Below, piece by piece: positions 1-6,872 of a stretch of DNA of 23,042 nucleotides. The notes beneath the pieces are model-generated. The model was not told the DNA's origin. It was given only the letters and a program-made list of their open reading frames with translations, and searched no databases. The number at the start of each line of letters is the position of its first letter. The first letter of the stretch is position 1. The stretch covers positions 1-23,042 of the IMG/VR virus record IMGVR_UViG_3300022745_000709, one strand, 5' to 3'. The stretch comes from a virus. Both the position numbers and the translations under genes were made by a program.

Positions 1-71
1 CCGCGGGCCGGTCGGCTACTTCGGGGGGCAAGCCGCCCTGGCGTGCACGACGATACCCCGAGGAGGGGCCC
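1..71. other. Leader upstream of first gene; no gene end visible
   Basis: No stop codon occurs in any of the three + frames in these bases, so no upstream gene ends here unless it overlaps the first gene. The frame of the first gene is also open to the window edge, so an upstream start cannot be fully excluded. A GAGGAGGGG Shine-Dalgarno-like run lies just before the GTG at 72. Confidence 0.5.
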
Positions 72-260
72 GTGTCCTGGTTCCAGCTCATCTCGATCAT
101 GGTGGAGGCCCGGGAGACCCGGGCCCAGTTCGATCTCCTCGGCCCCCTCTCGTGCCCGAACGACGGCGAGCCCCTGACGATGGGCCCCGACGGCGTCCGC
201 TACTGCCCGTTCGACGGCTGGCGAGAGGGCGCCGACCCATCCAAGCCCACCGGCCTGTGA
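72..260 (+). CDS. Small conserved phage protein with CPND...YCPFDGW motif
   Basis: A 62-aa protein of unknown function. The C-terminal half carries two matching knuckles, CPNDG (about residues 28-32) and YCPFDGW (about 44-50), each with one cysteine, which would fit half of a metal site or a dimeric zinc knuckle. From memory, short proteins with this C-P-x-D-G / CP(F/Y)DGW pattern recur in actinophages close to the major capsid gene, which suits its place just before the head-tail connector genes. The GTG start at 72 is chosen because a strong GAGGAGG lies a few bases upstream. No catalytic function should be inferred. Confidence 0.75.
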   Translation: MSWFQLISIMVEARETRAQFDLLGPLSCPNDGEPLTMGPDGVRYCPFDGWREGADPSKPTGL

Positions 261-315
261 CCCCGGTACACTCCGAGCAGACCCATCCCGCCCGCGCCCC
301 TGGAGGAGGCCCCCG

Positions 316-1365
316 GTGGAACCCGCGTACACCACCCGCGAGGCCGTCAAGACGGCGCTCGACGCCCCCGACGCAGCCCGAGCCGACTCCCAGGTAGACC
401 GCGCCCTGCAGGCCGCCTCACGGGCCGTCTACGGCGTCTGCAAGCGCAAGTTCTACCCCGAGATCACCACCAAGCGGTTCGACTGGCCGAACCGGCAGAC
501 CCAGGAGCCCTGGCGCCTGCGGCTGGACGCCTCCGACCTCTGGTCGCTGACCTCGATCACCGCCGGCGGCGTCACGATCCCGCCGTCGGCCATCATCCTC
601 GAGCCGCAGTGGGACGGCCCCCCGTACACGAACATCCAGGTCTCGCTGGCCTCGGGGTCCGCGTTCCAAGCCGGTGCCACGTTCCAGCAGTCGATCGCGA
701 TCACGGGGATATGGGGCACCGCCGGCGCCGGCGCTCAGGCCGCGACCACGACCGTGGGCACCACCGGCGCCAGCGCGACGTCGATGACCGTGGCCGGCAC
801 CCCGGGGATCGGCGTCGGCTCGATCCTGCAGGTCGACTCCGAGCTCGTCATCGTCTCCGAGCGCTCGTACACGAGCGGCGGGACGATCACCGCGGACGTC
901 GCCGCGTCGTCCGCGGCCACGCTCCTGCCGATGGCCTCGACCGCCGGCTGGTCGCGCGGGGACTGGGCCCTGGTCGACGCCGAGCGCGTCCTCGTGGTCG
1001 ACGTCTCGCCGGGCGGCCTGATCGTGCGCCGGGCCTGGGACGGGACCGTGCTGGCCGCGCACACGTCCGGCGCGTCCGTGTACGCGCCGTGGGTGCTGAC
1101 GGTCCAGCGTGGCCAGCTGGGCACGGCCGCGGCCTCGCACACGGCGGGCTCGACCGTGTCGACGTGGAGAGCCCCGTCCCTCGTCGAGGAGTACACGATC
1201 GCGCACGCGCTGACCGCGCTCCTCGACGAGCGCGCCGGGTACGCGCGCGCGTACGAGGGCCAGCAGGGCGGCCAGACGACCCCGGTCTCGCGCCGCTCCC
1301 TCAAGGCGCTCGCGGAGGACCTGTACGGCACGTACGGCCGCCAGGCCCGCACGAGGGTCGTCTGA
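316..1365 (+). CDS. Head-to-tail connector/adaptor protein with inserted repeat domain
   Basis: A 349-aa protein that probably joins the portal to the tail. The N-terminal part (about 1-130) is helical then beta-rich, as in gp6/gp15-like head completion proteins: YTTREAVKTAL helix, a SRAVYGVCKRKFYP segment, then an aromatic/beta stretch. The C-terminal part (about 286-349) is helical again. Between them lies an Ala/Thr/Gly-rich insertion (about 135-285) with repeated beta units ending in LIVRRAWDGTVLAAHTSG (235-252) and LTVQRGQLGTAAASHTAG (261-278). The insertion makes it longer than a typical adaptor of roughly 100-200 aa. The GTG start at 316 follows a GGAGGAGG run. The next gene overlaps its stop by one base. 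Family assignment rests on position and general resemblance. Confidence 0.72.
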   Translation: MEPAYTTREAVKTALDAPDAARADSQVDRALQAASRAVYGVCKRKFYPEITTKRFDWPNRQTQEPWRLRLDASDLWSLTSITAGGVTIPPSAIILEPQWDGPPYTNIQVSLASGSAFQAGATFQQSIAITGIWGTAGAGAQAATTTVGTTGASATSMTVAGTPGIGVGSILQVDSELVIVSERSYTSGGTITADVAASSAATLLPMASTAGWSRGDWALVDAERVLVVDVSPGGLIVRRAWDGTVLAAHTSGASVYAPWVLTVQRGQLGTAAASHTAGSTVSTWRAPSLVEEYTIAHALTALLDERAGYARAYEGQQGGQTTPVSRRSLKALAEDLYGTYGRQARTRVV

Positions 1366-1730
1366 TGCGGGTCCGGGTCGAGGGGCCCGTGTTCGAGCTG
1401 GGGCCGCGCATCGATGCCGCGCTCGAGGAGGCCGCCGAACGGCTGGCCGACGACGCGTCCGAGCGTTGGCATGCGTTCCTCAACGCGTCGCTGCGCACGC
1501 AGACCCCGTACTACGTGCCGAACCTGACCCGCGAGCGCCGCGGGCCCCTGGTCGAGGCCGTCCACGACCGCGGCGTGGTCTACGGGCCCTGGCTGGAAGG
1601 CGTGGGCTCGCGCAACAAGACGAGCCGGTTCAAGGGGTACTGGGCTGCGCGCCGGGCCGGCCAGGCCGTGGAGGCCACGGTGCCCGTCGTCGTCGGCGAG
1701 ATCCTCGACCGGGCGCTGGGAGGCGCGTGA
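1365..1730 (+). CDS. HK97 gp10-like head-tail / tail component
   Basis: A 121-aa protein starting at an ATG that shares its A with the preceding TGA (TGATG), which implies coupled translation. It begins with an amphipathic helix rich in Ala/Glu/Arg (about 10-45), followed by LRTQTPYYVPNL and a GVVYGPWLEG segment. The distribution of 'T.tGrL..s' style residues and the C-terminal helix resemble HK97 gp10-type proteins, which sit at the head-tail joint or assist tail completion. The position between connector and tail terminator fits that family. No enzyme motif is visible. Confidence 0.62.
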   Translation: MRVRVEGPVFELGPRIDAALEEAAERLADDASERWHAFLNASLRTQTPYYVPNLTRERRGPLVEAVHDRGVVYGPWLEGVGSRNKTSRFKGYWAARRAGQAVEATVPVVVGEILDRALGGA

Positions 1731-2221
1731 TGGCGGACATGGGCGTCCTGGTCGCCGCGGTGCAGACCGCGCTCGTCGACCATGCCGCGGCCCTGGGCGT
1801 CTTCGGGTCGGTGAACGGGCACGAGCCGCGCAACGCGCCCTCGGACGCGCCCGCGCTGTCGCTGTACGCGGTCGGGGCCCGGCCCCTGCCGCGGGGCTCC
1901 GGGCTCGCCGTGGTGTCGGTCGCCCTGGACTGGGCCGCGCGCGTGAGCGTGCCGGCGGCCGTGGGCGACCTCGACGCGGTCGAGCGCCTGGTGTCGGCGG
2001 CCGGTCTGGCGTACTGGGCTGCCGTGGTCTCCGATCTCGACCTGGCCCTCGGGGCGGCGCAGCTGCCCGCGGGCATGTCGATGTGGGGCCTGGACGTCCT
2101 CGGGGTCCACGGGCAGGGCACGCGCATGGAGCTGGGCTACCTGGTGCCGGACGCGACGCCGCTGCGCGTGGCCACGGTCTCGCTGCCCATCATCGTCAAC
2201 GACGTCCTCACGGAGGCATGA
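1730..2221 (+). CDS. Tail terminator protein
   Basis: A 163-aa protein whose ATG overlaps the preceding stop by one base. The order adaptor - gp10-like - this gene - tail tube is the standard place of the tail terminator, the ring protein that caps the tail tube and docks it to the head. The sequence has an N-terminal helix (DMGVLVAAVQTALVDHAAAL) typical of terminators, then alternating beta strands (RPLPRGSGLAVVSVALDWAA) and the hydrophobic end PLRVATVSLPIIV. No cysteine or catalytic motif is present. Assignment is mainly by synteny and the helix-plus-sheet pattern. Confidence 0.6.
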   Translation: MADMGVLVAAVQTALVDHAAALGVFGSVNGHEPRNAPSDAPALSLYAVGARPLPRGSGLAVVSVALDWAARVSVPAAVGDLDAVERLVSAAGLAYWAAVVSDLDLALGAAQLPAGMSMWGLDVLGVHGQGTRMELGYLVPDATPLRVATVSLPIIVNDVLTEA

Positions 2222-2224
2222 GAA

Positions 2225-2956
2225 ATGGCCAAGACCGGCGGCCTGGGCGGCCAGCTGTGGGTGGACGGCATCGCCGTCGGCACGGGCGTCCAGGCGTTCC
2301 AGGCGGCGTCGCCGATCGCGCAGATCGACGTCACGGACATCACGCAGGGCGCCCACGAGCGCCTCAACGGGATCCGCGACGGGCAGCTGTCGGTGACCGC
2401 GTACCTCGACCCGGCGGGCATCCACGTGCCCCTGAAGGGGTTGTCGACCGCGGACAGCATCGTGACCGCGGCCCCGGTCGCCCCGGCCCTGGGCTCGCCC
2501 GTGGCGTGCCTGGTGGCCAAGCGGACCGACTACGCGCCCAGCAGGGCGCAGGACGGCGCGGTCACCTTCAGCGTGCCGCACACCGCGAACGGCTTCCCGC
2601 TCGAGTGGCAGGTGCTCGCGACCGCGGGCGCGCGCACCGACACCACGGCGACGGCGGGCGCCTCGATCAACGACACGGCCGCGTCGACGTTCGGCGCGCA
2701 GGCCTACCTGCAGCTGACCGCGTTCACGGGGACGTCGATCACGGTGTCGATCCAGGACTCGTCCACGGGGTCGTCGGGGTGGGCCGATGTTCCCGGCCTG
2801 GTGTTCTCGGCGGCGTCGGCCGTCGGGGCGCAGCGGGTCGCGACGACCGCGGCGCAGGCCGTCAAGCAGTACGTGCGCGTGAACACGTCGGGGACGTTCA
2901 CGTCGGCGACGTTCGTCGTCTCGTACGCGCGCAACCTGGTCGCGAGGGCCATCTGA
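2225..2956 (+). CDS. Major tail (tube) protein, two-domain
   Basis: A 243-aa protein, likely the polymerised tail tube subunit. The first ~145 residues have the usual tail-tube features: a short N-terminal strand, VDVTDITQG-like start (IDVTDITQGAHERL), a D-G-x-x-S-V-T-x-Y-L-D strand and FSVPHTANGFPLEWQVLA. Residues ~155-243 form a second, Thr/Ser/Val-rich beta domain (AYLQLTAFTGTSITVSIQDS...KQYVRVNTSGTF) resembling the jelly-roll or Ig-like decoration domains appended to tail-tube proteins. Its last base is shared with the next ATG. A second tail-tube candidate lies at 3374-3790, so which one forms the tube is open. Confidence 0.7.
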   Translation: MAKTGGLGGQLWVDGIAVGTGVQAFQAASPIAQIDVTDITQGAHERLNGIRDGQLSVTAYLDPAGIHVPLKGLSTADSIVTAAPVAPALGSPVACLVAKRTDYAPSRAQDGAVTFSVPHTANGFPLEWQVLATAGARTDTTATAGASINDTAASTFGAQAYLQLTAFTGTSITVSIQDSSTGSSGWADVPGLVFSAASAVGAQRVATTAAQAVKQYVRVNTSGTFTSATFVVSYARNLVARAI

Positions 2957-3381
2957 TGGCCGGCCTGGCGCCGATGGTCTACCGGGTGGACCGGCTGCAC
3001 CCGGACCGCTCCCGGTGGGTGCAGGCGTCGTGCGCGGACGTGGGGTGCCCCGAGCACCTGCACGGGTGGGCGACCGTCCTGGACGAGTCGACGCCGGACG
3101 GCGCGAGGATGGCCGCGGTCGTGCGCTCGCTGCGCGACCGGCAGCACGTCGAGACCCGCGACCCGTCCGGCCTGACCCGGTTCACGTTCGCCCCGGGGCA
3201 GAAGTGCTTCCGCGCGAGCGAGCACGTGGTCGCGCCGGCGCTCTACCGCATCGGCGCCCAGGGCGCGGGCGGGCGGCCGGTCGGCGTCGTCGAGGTCGAC
3301 GGCCCGCAGTGGGTCGATCGGTTCGCGGAGCACTCGGCCCGGGTCTCCCAGATCACAGAAGAGAGGTACGGAAATGTCTAA
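2956..3381 (+). CDS. Conserved actinophage tail-region protein, unknown function
   Basis: A 141-aa protein starting at an ATG that overlaps the previous TGA. It has three cysteines and several histidines in clusters: ASCADVGCPEHLHGW (about 24-38) and FAPGQKCFRASEH (about 82-94). These spacings could bind a metal ion, but no standard zinc-finger pattern is complete. Proteins with a 'F.PGQ.CF...H' element occur in other actinophage tail regions as far as I recall, always without known role. Lying between the two candidate tail-tube genes, it is probably a minor tail or tail assembly factor. Its 3' end overlaps the next gene by 8 bases. Confidence 0.65.
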   Translation: MAGLAPMVYRVDRLHPDRSRWVQASCADVGCPEHLHGWATVLDESTPDGARMAAVVRSLRDRQHVETRDPSGLTRFTFAPGQKCFRASEHVVAPALYRIGAQGAGGRPVGVVEVDGPQWVDRFAEHSARVSQITEERYGNV

Positions 3382-3790
3382 GTCCAGTGGTCTGGCAATG
3401 ACCACCCTGTCGGTCCAGGATGCCGCGGCGACCGCCCGCGATATCAAGAACGACATCACGAACTTCCAGTTCTCCACCCCGCGCGCGGTGCAGGACATCA
3501 CCGGCGTCGACAAATCCGCGAAGGAAACCTTGCTCCTCCTCGCGGACTTCAGCGTCACGCTGAACGGGGTCTTCAACCCCACCACGAACCAGTCGCACAC
3601 CGTGTTCTCGACGGTCCCGACCACGACCGTGCCCCGGCAGACCATCATCACGTTCGGCACGTCGCCGGCCGCGACGATGACCGCCACGTGCAACTTCACC
3701 GACTACCAGATCAGCCGCGGCAACGACGGGGCCCTGACCTGGACCGCACCGGGCGTGCTGCAGAACGGCACCGCCCCCGCCTGGACCTGA
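3374..3790 (+). CDS. Second major-tail-like protein
   Basis: A 138-aa protein starting inside the previous gene (ATG overlap of 8 bases; GAGAGG upstream). The sequence SGLAMTTLSVQDAAATARDIKNDITNFQFSTP is cut here into a 'T.L.VDD..G..RDI.NDIT' pattern followed by RAVQDITGVDKSAKE, LLLADFSVTLNGVF and a C-terminal FTDYQISRGNDGALTW strand set. That pattern is typical of small TP901-1/tail-tube-like proteins of actinophages, in which a loop and four or more strands form the tube ring. A large hairpin directly follows the gene, as is common after highly expressed structural genes. It may be the true tube protein, with 2225-2956 as a paralogous or accessory tail protein. Confidence 0.65.
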   Translation: MSKSSGLAMTTLSVQDAAATARDIKNDITNFQFSTPRAVQDITGVDKSAKETLLLLADFSVTLNGVFNPTTNQSHTVFSTVPTTTVPRQTIITFGTSPAATMTATCNFTDYQISRGNDGALTWTAPGVLQNGTAPAWT

Positions 3791-3796
3791 CCCCCT

Positions 3797-3825
3797 GCGG
3801 CGCCCGGCTCCCCGCCGGGCGCCGC
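3797..3825 (+). terminator. GC-rich hairpin after tail protein gene
   Basis: A perfect 12-bp inverted repeat (arm GCGGCGCCCGGC) with a 5-base TCCCC loop begins seven bases after the stop of the upstream tail gene. There is no T-tract, so it may act as a partial terminator or mRNA 3' stabiliser rather than a full intrinsic terminator. Confidence 0.6.
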
Positions 3826-3848
3826 CCTGGCCCGCCTGGAGGCGCACC

Positions 3849-4241
3849 ATGGGCTTCATCCTCCCCACCTACAACCTGCGGTTCACCGGCGCGTACGAGG
3901 GCCTCGAGGTCCACATGCGCGGCCTGTCCGCCGGCCGGCTTCTCGACCTGTCCGAGCTGATGGGCCGGTTCGCGTCGGCCCGCGAGACCGAGACGCTCGC
4001 CGCGGTCGGCCCGATGATCGACATGGTCGCGTCGGCCCTGATCGGCTGGAACGTCCAACAGGGCCAGGCCGATGGCGAGGTCGACGTGCCGGCGGACCGG
4101 GACGGCGTGGCCTCGCTGAACGTGGACGTCCTGATGGCCATCGTGCAGCGGTGGGCCGAGGCCGCCAAGGGGGTGGACGCCCCTTTAGGGGCCGAGCCGC
4201 CGGGGCTGTCCCAGGTGCCGATGGAGCCCCTGCCGAGCTGA
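3849..4241 (+). CDS. Tail assembly chaperone, short (gpG-like) product
   Basis: A 130-aa protein directly upstream of the tape measure gene, the fixed position of the lambda gpG-type tail assembly chaperone in siphoviruses. These chaperones bind the tape measure protein during tail assembly. The sequence is acidic and helical in the middle (LSAGRLLDLSELMGRFASA, TLAAVGPMIDMVASALIGW) with a Pro/Glu-rich end, as usual. Codons 112-113 (CCT TTA) form the slippery site that moves some ribosomes into the -1 frame to make a longer protein. The ATG at 3849 is preceded by CTGGAGGC. The frameshift makes the assignment strong. Confidence 0.85.
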   Translation: MGFILPTYNLRFTGAYEGLEVHMRGLSAGRLLDLSELMGRFASARETETLAAVGPMIDMVASALIGWNVQQGQADGEVDVPADRDGVASLNVDVLMAIVQRWAEAAKGVDAPLGAEPPGLSQVPMEPLPS

Positions 4242-4384
4242 ACCGCGCGGTGCAGGTCCTGCGGATCTGCGAGCGGTTCGGGTGCCTGCCGTCGGCCCTC
4301 TACGAGGAGCCCGCCGGCCTGATCGGGATGCTGGAGCTGGAGTCCCTGGCCGCCCGCCCGGGTGGCGATCTAGAGGAGCTGTGA
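3849..4384 (+). CDS. Tail assembly chaperone, -1 frameshift (gpGT-like) fusion
   Basis: A predicted 178-aa fusion made by reading residues 1-113 in the first frame, slipping back one base at CCCTTTA (4181-4187) and then reading 65 codons of the overlapping frame to the TGA at 4382-4384. The downstream part is real protein-like sequence, with VQVLRICERFGCLPSALYE and AGLIGMLELESLA. It matches the usual T-domain pattern ('...WE..FG.LP..i.e.....l..ml...'), which recruits the tail tube subunit. The downstream frame has no good start of its own (the only ATG, at 4151, precedes the slip), which supports expression by frameshift. Coordinates span a -1 shift and are not one continuous reading frame. 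Confidence 0.85.
4181..4187 (+). promoter_or_regulatory. Programmed -1 frameshift slippery heptamer CCCTTTA
   Basis: The heptamer fits X XXY YYZ in the correct frame (C CCT TTA), so both tRNAs can re-pair on CCC and TTT. An SD-like AAGGGGG lies at 4167-4173, and a 6-bp stem (GGGGCT at 4202-4207 with AGCCCC at 4225-4230) lies 14 bases downstream; both are known kinds of stimulator. The site also lies in a mini-palindrome CCCCTTTAGGGG. Confidence 0.82.
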
Positions 4385-4385
4385 C

Positions 4386-6872
4386 GTGGCCTACAACCAG
4401 ATCGACCTCGAGGTCACCGCGCGCGCCTCGACGGGCGAGGCCGAGTCGAAGCTCGACCGGCTCCGCCGCGATGCCGAGCGGACCGCGAAGGACATCGAGG
4501 CCCGCAAGCCGAAGATCAGCGCGGACATCACGCAGGCCGAGCTCAGGATCGGGCGCCTGGAGAAGGCCCTCAAGGAGACCACGGACAAGGACCGCCGGGT
4601 CCAGATCCAGGCCGACATCGATTCGGCGAAGGCGAAGCTCATCGGGCTGCGCCGGGAGGCCGAGCGCCTCGATGAGAAGCGCGTCAAGATCGACGTCGAC
4701 GCGGACAACAAGACGATCGTGCCGCAGGTGAACGCGGGCCCGGCGCTCGCGGCGTTGCGGGCGATCGGGATCGCGATGGCCGCGGTGGCCGCGGGCGCGG
4801 CCGGCGGGATGCTGCTGGGCGCGGGGGCGGCGCTCGGCGGCGGGCTGGCGGCGGCCGCGGCCGGGATGACGGGGATCGGGGCCGCGGTGTCCGCGGCGGG
4901 CAAGTCGGCGGCGGGATCGACCGGGGCGACGCGGGACTACGCGGCGGCCCTGCACCAGGTGTCGGCGGCGCAGTGGGACCTGAAGCGGGCCCAGCGCGAC
5001 GAGAAGGACGCCGCTCAGGCGGTCCATGACGCGCGCGTGCAGGCGAGGCGCGACCTGCAGGATCTGGCCCGGCAGACGGCCGATATGGCGCTCTCGCAGG
5101 AGCAGGCGACCTTGGACGTGCAGCAGGCGTGGGAGGACTACCAGTACTCGCTGGCGGACCCGCGCGGCACCACGTTGCAGCGCCAGCAGGCGGAGCTGGC
5201 GTACCGGGAGGCGAAGCAGCGCCAGGCCGACCTCGCGCAGGATGCGAAGCGCCTCGCGGAGGATAAGGCGGCCGCGGACCGCAAGGGCGTGGACGGGGCC
5301 GACGAGGTCCGCCAGGCCGAGGAGCGCCTGCAGGACGCGCACCACCAGGTGGCCGATGCGGTGTACCAGGTCGCGCAGGCCCAGAAGGCCCTGACGGCCG
5401 GGTCCGGGGCCGCGGCCGGGGGCGTGGACGCGCTCGCGAAGGCGATGGCGAACCTCGGCCCGCACGGGCGCGAGTTCGTGACGTTCATGCGGGGGTTCAT
5501 CGACGGCCCGCTCAAGCAGCTGCGCCTGGCCGGGCAGGAGAGCTTCCTGCCCGGGGTGCAGGCCGGCCTGGTCGCTATCGAGCCCGCGATGCGCCGGCTG
5601 CGCGGTCCGTTCGCGGACATGTCTAAATTGGCCGGGGAGGCGGTCGGGCACCTGATCGAGCTGGGCGGGAAGGCCGCGGGCCCCCTCTTGCGTTTCGCGA
5701 CCGAGGCGATGCGCGACCTGAAGCCGCTGGGGCCGGTCCTGGACGATATGGTCGGCGCGCTGGGCCGGGTGCTCGACAAGGCGGTCAAGTCCGGGGACGT
5801 CAAGGACCTGATGGACGGGTTCGTGGACGTGGTGCGCGCGCTGGGCAAGCACCTGCCGGACCTGGTCGACGGGATGCTTCACCTGGGCAAGGCTCTCGGG
5901 CCGCCGCTGGCGAAGGCGCTGGACACGCTGGTGCCGCTGGTGGTGCAGATGGCGGTGGCGCTCGGGCCGGCGCTCGCGCAGGCGCTGACCGCCGTGCAGC
6001 CGCTCCTGGACGACTTCGCGCAGTGGGTGAAGGATCACCCGAAGGACTTCCGGGACATGGTCCTCGTGGTGGCCGGGCTCGCGGGGGCGATCGCGGGTAT
6101 CGCGGCGGTGCTGCCGGGGGTGGCGACGGCGGTCGCGGTGCTGGCGGACCCGGTGGGGCAGGTGGCGGTGGCGGTGGCCGCCGTCGGGTTGGCGGTCGGG
6201 GTCGCCTACGATAAGTTCAAGCCGTTCCGCGATATGGTGAATCACGTCGGCGTTGCTTTCCATAAAGAGCTGGAGCCCCGGCTGAAGGATGCGAAGAAGA
6301 TACTTCACGATGAGCTGGCCCCGGCAATCGACCGGCTCAAGAAAACTCTGCATGACAACAAGCCCGAGCTGGACAAGATGGCCCGGGCATTCAAGAAGAT
6401 CACCGACCTCGGGGAGGACTTCTCCGCGATGCTCGACGGCGAGCTGGCCAAGGGCCTCGCGCACTTCGCCGCGATCATCGGCGGCCACTTCCTGGACGAC
6501 CTGTCGACGTTCGTCTGGCTCCTGAGCCGGGCGGTCGACCTCGCCGGCAAACTGGGCGACATGACCGGCCTGTCGTCCGTCCTGGGCGGGGGCGCCCCGT
6601 CCCATCACGCCGCCGGTGGCGTGGCCGGCGGCCTGTCGTGGGTCGGCGAGGCCGGGCCTGAGCTGGTGCGGCTACCCTACGGGTCGCAGGTCATGTCGGC
6701 CGGGGACTCGCGGCGGGCGGTGGCTGGCGGCGGCAAGGGCGGTGGAGGGCACATGATGCAGCTGTCGGTCTCGGACTCCGAGGCCGGGCGCCTCCTGGTC
6801 ACCCTGCTGCAGCGGGCCGTGAAGGCCCGTGGCGGGGACGTCCTGGTCACGCTCGGGCAGAGGCACGCGTGA
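4386..6872 (+). CDS. Tail tape measure protein
   Basis: An 828-aa protein that sets tail length and is ejected with DNA. It opens with a charged coiled coil (about 10-110; Lys/Arg/Glu/Asp heptads). A long Ala/Gly hydrophobic stretch follows (about 118-185), then a second coiled coil rich in Gln/Ala (about 195-345). A helical region and another hydrophobic segment (about 558-615, MVLVVAGLAGAIAGIAAVLP) come next. The C-terminal motif GGVAGGLSWVGEAGPELVRLPYGSQV, split here as SWVGEAGPELVRLPYGS, is a hallmark of phage tape measures. GTG at 4386 follows a GAGGAG run and the chaperone stop. At about 1.5 angstroms per residue the tail would be near 120 nm. The gene overlaps the next by four bases (GTGA). 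Confidence 0.93.
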   Translation: MAYNQIDLEVTARASTGEAESKLDRLRRDAERTAKDIEARKPKISADITQAELRIGRLEKALKETTDKDRRVQIQADIDSAKAKLIGLRREAERLDEKRVKIDVDADNKTIVPQVNAGPALAALRAIGIAMAAVAAGAAGGMLLGAGAALGGGLAAAAAGMTGIGAAVSAAGKSAAGSTGATRDYAAALHQVSAAQWDLKRAQRDEKDAAQAVHDARVQARRDLQDLARQTADMALSQEQATLDVQQAWEDYQYSLADPRGTTLQRQQAELAYREAKQRQADLAQDAKRLAEDKAAADRKGVDGADEVRQAEERLQDAHHQVADAVYQVAQAQKALTAGSGAAAGGVDALAKAMANLGPHGREFVTFMRGFIDGPLKQLRLAGQESFLPGVQAGLVAIEPAMRRLRGPFADMSKLAGEAVGHLIELGGKAAGPLLRFATEAMRDLKPLGPVLDDMVGALGRVLDKAVKSGDVKDLMDGFVDVVRALGKHLPDLVDGMLHLGKALGPPLAKALDTLVPLVVQMAVALGPALAQALTAVQPLLDDFAQWVKDHPKDFRDMVLVVAGLAGAIAGIAAVLPGVATAVAVLADPVGQVAVAVAAVGLAVGVAYDKFKPFRDMVNHVGVAFHKELEPRLKDAKKILHDELAPAIDRLKKTLHDNKPELDKMARAFKKITDLGEDFSAMLDGELAKGLAHFAAIIGGHFLDDLSTFVWLLSRAVDLAGKLGDMTGLSSVLGGGAPSHHAAGGVAGGLSWVGEAGPELVRLPYGSQVMSAGDSRRAVAGGGKGGGGHMMQLSVSDSEAGRLLVTLLQRAVKARGGDVLVTLGQRHA

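Noticed and set aside
6240-6360. AT-richer patch inside the tape measure gene
   Set aside because: It encodes a Lys-rich coiled-coil (AAG/AAA codons), so amino-acid content explains it without invoking transfer.
4185-6608. An 807-codon open frame on the - strand opposite the tape measure gene
   Set aside because: Its translation is Arg/His/Pro/Gly-rich low-complexity sequence with no fold, and it lies antisense to a clear tape measure protein. Long antisense frames are expected in DNA with G/C third positions.
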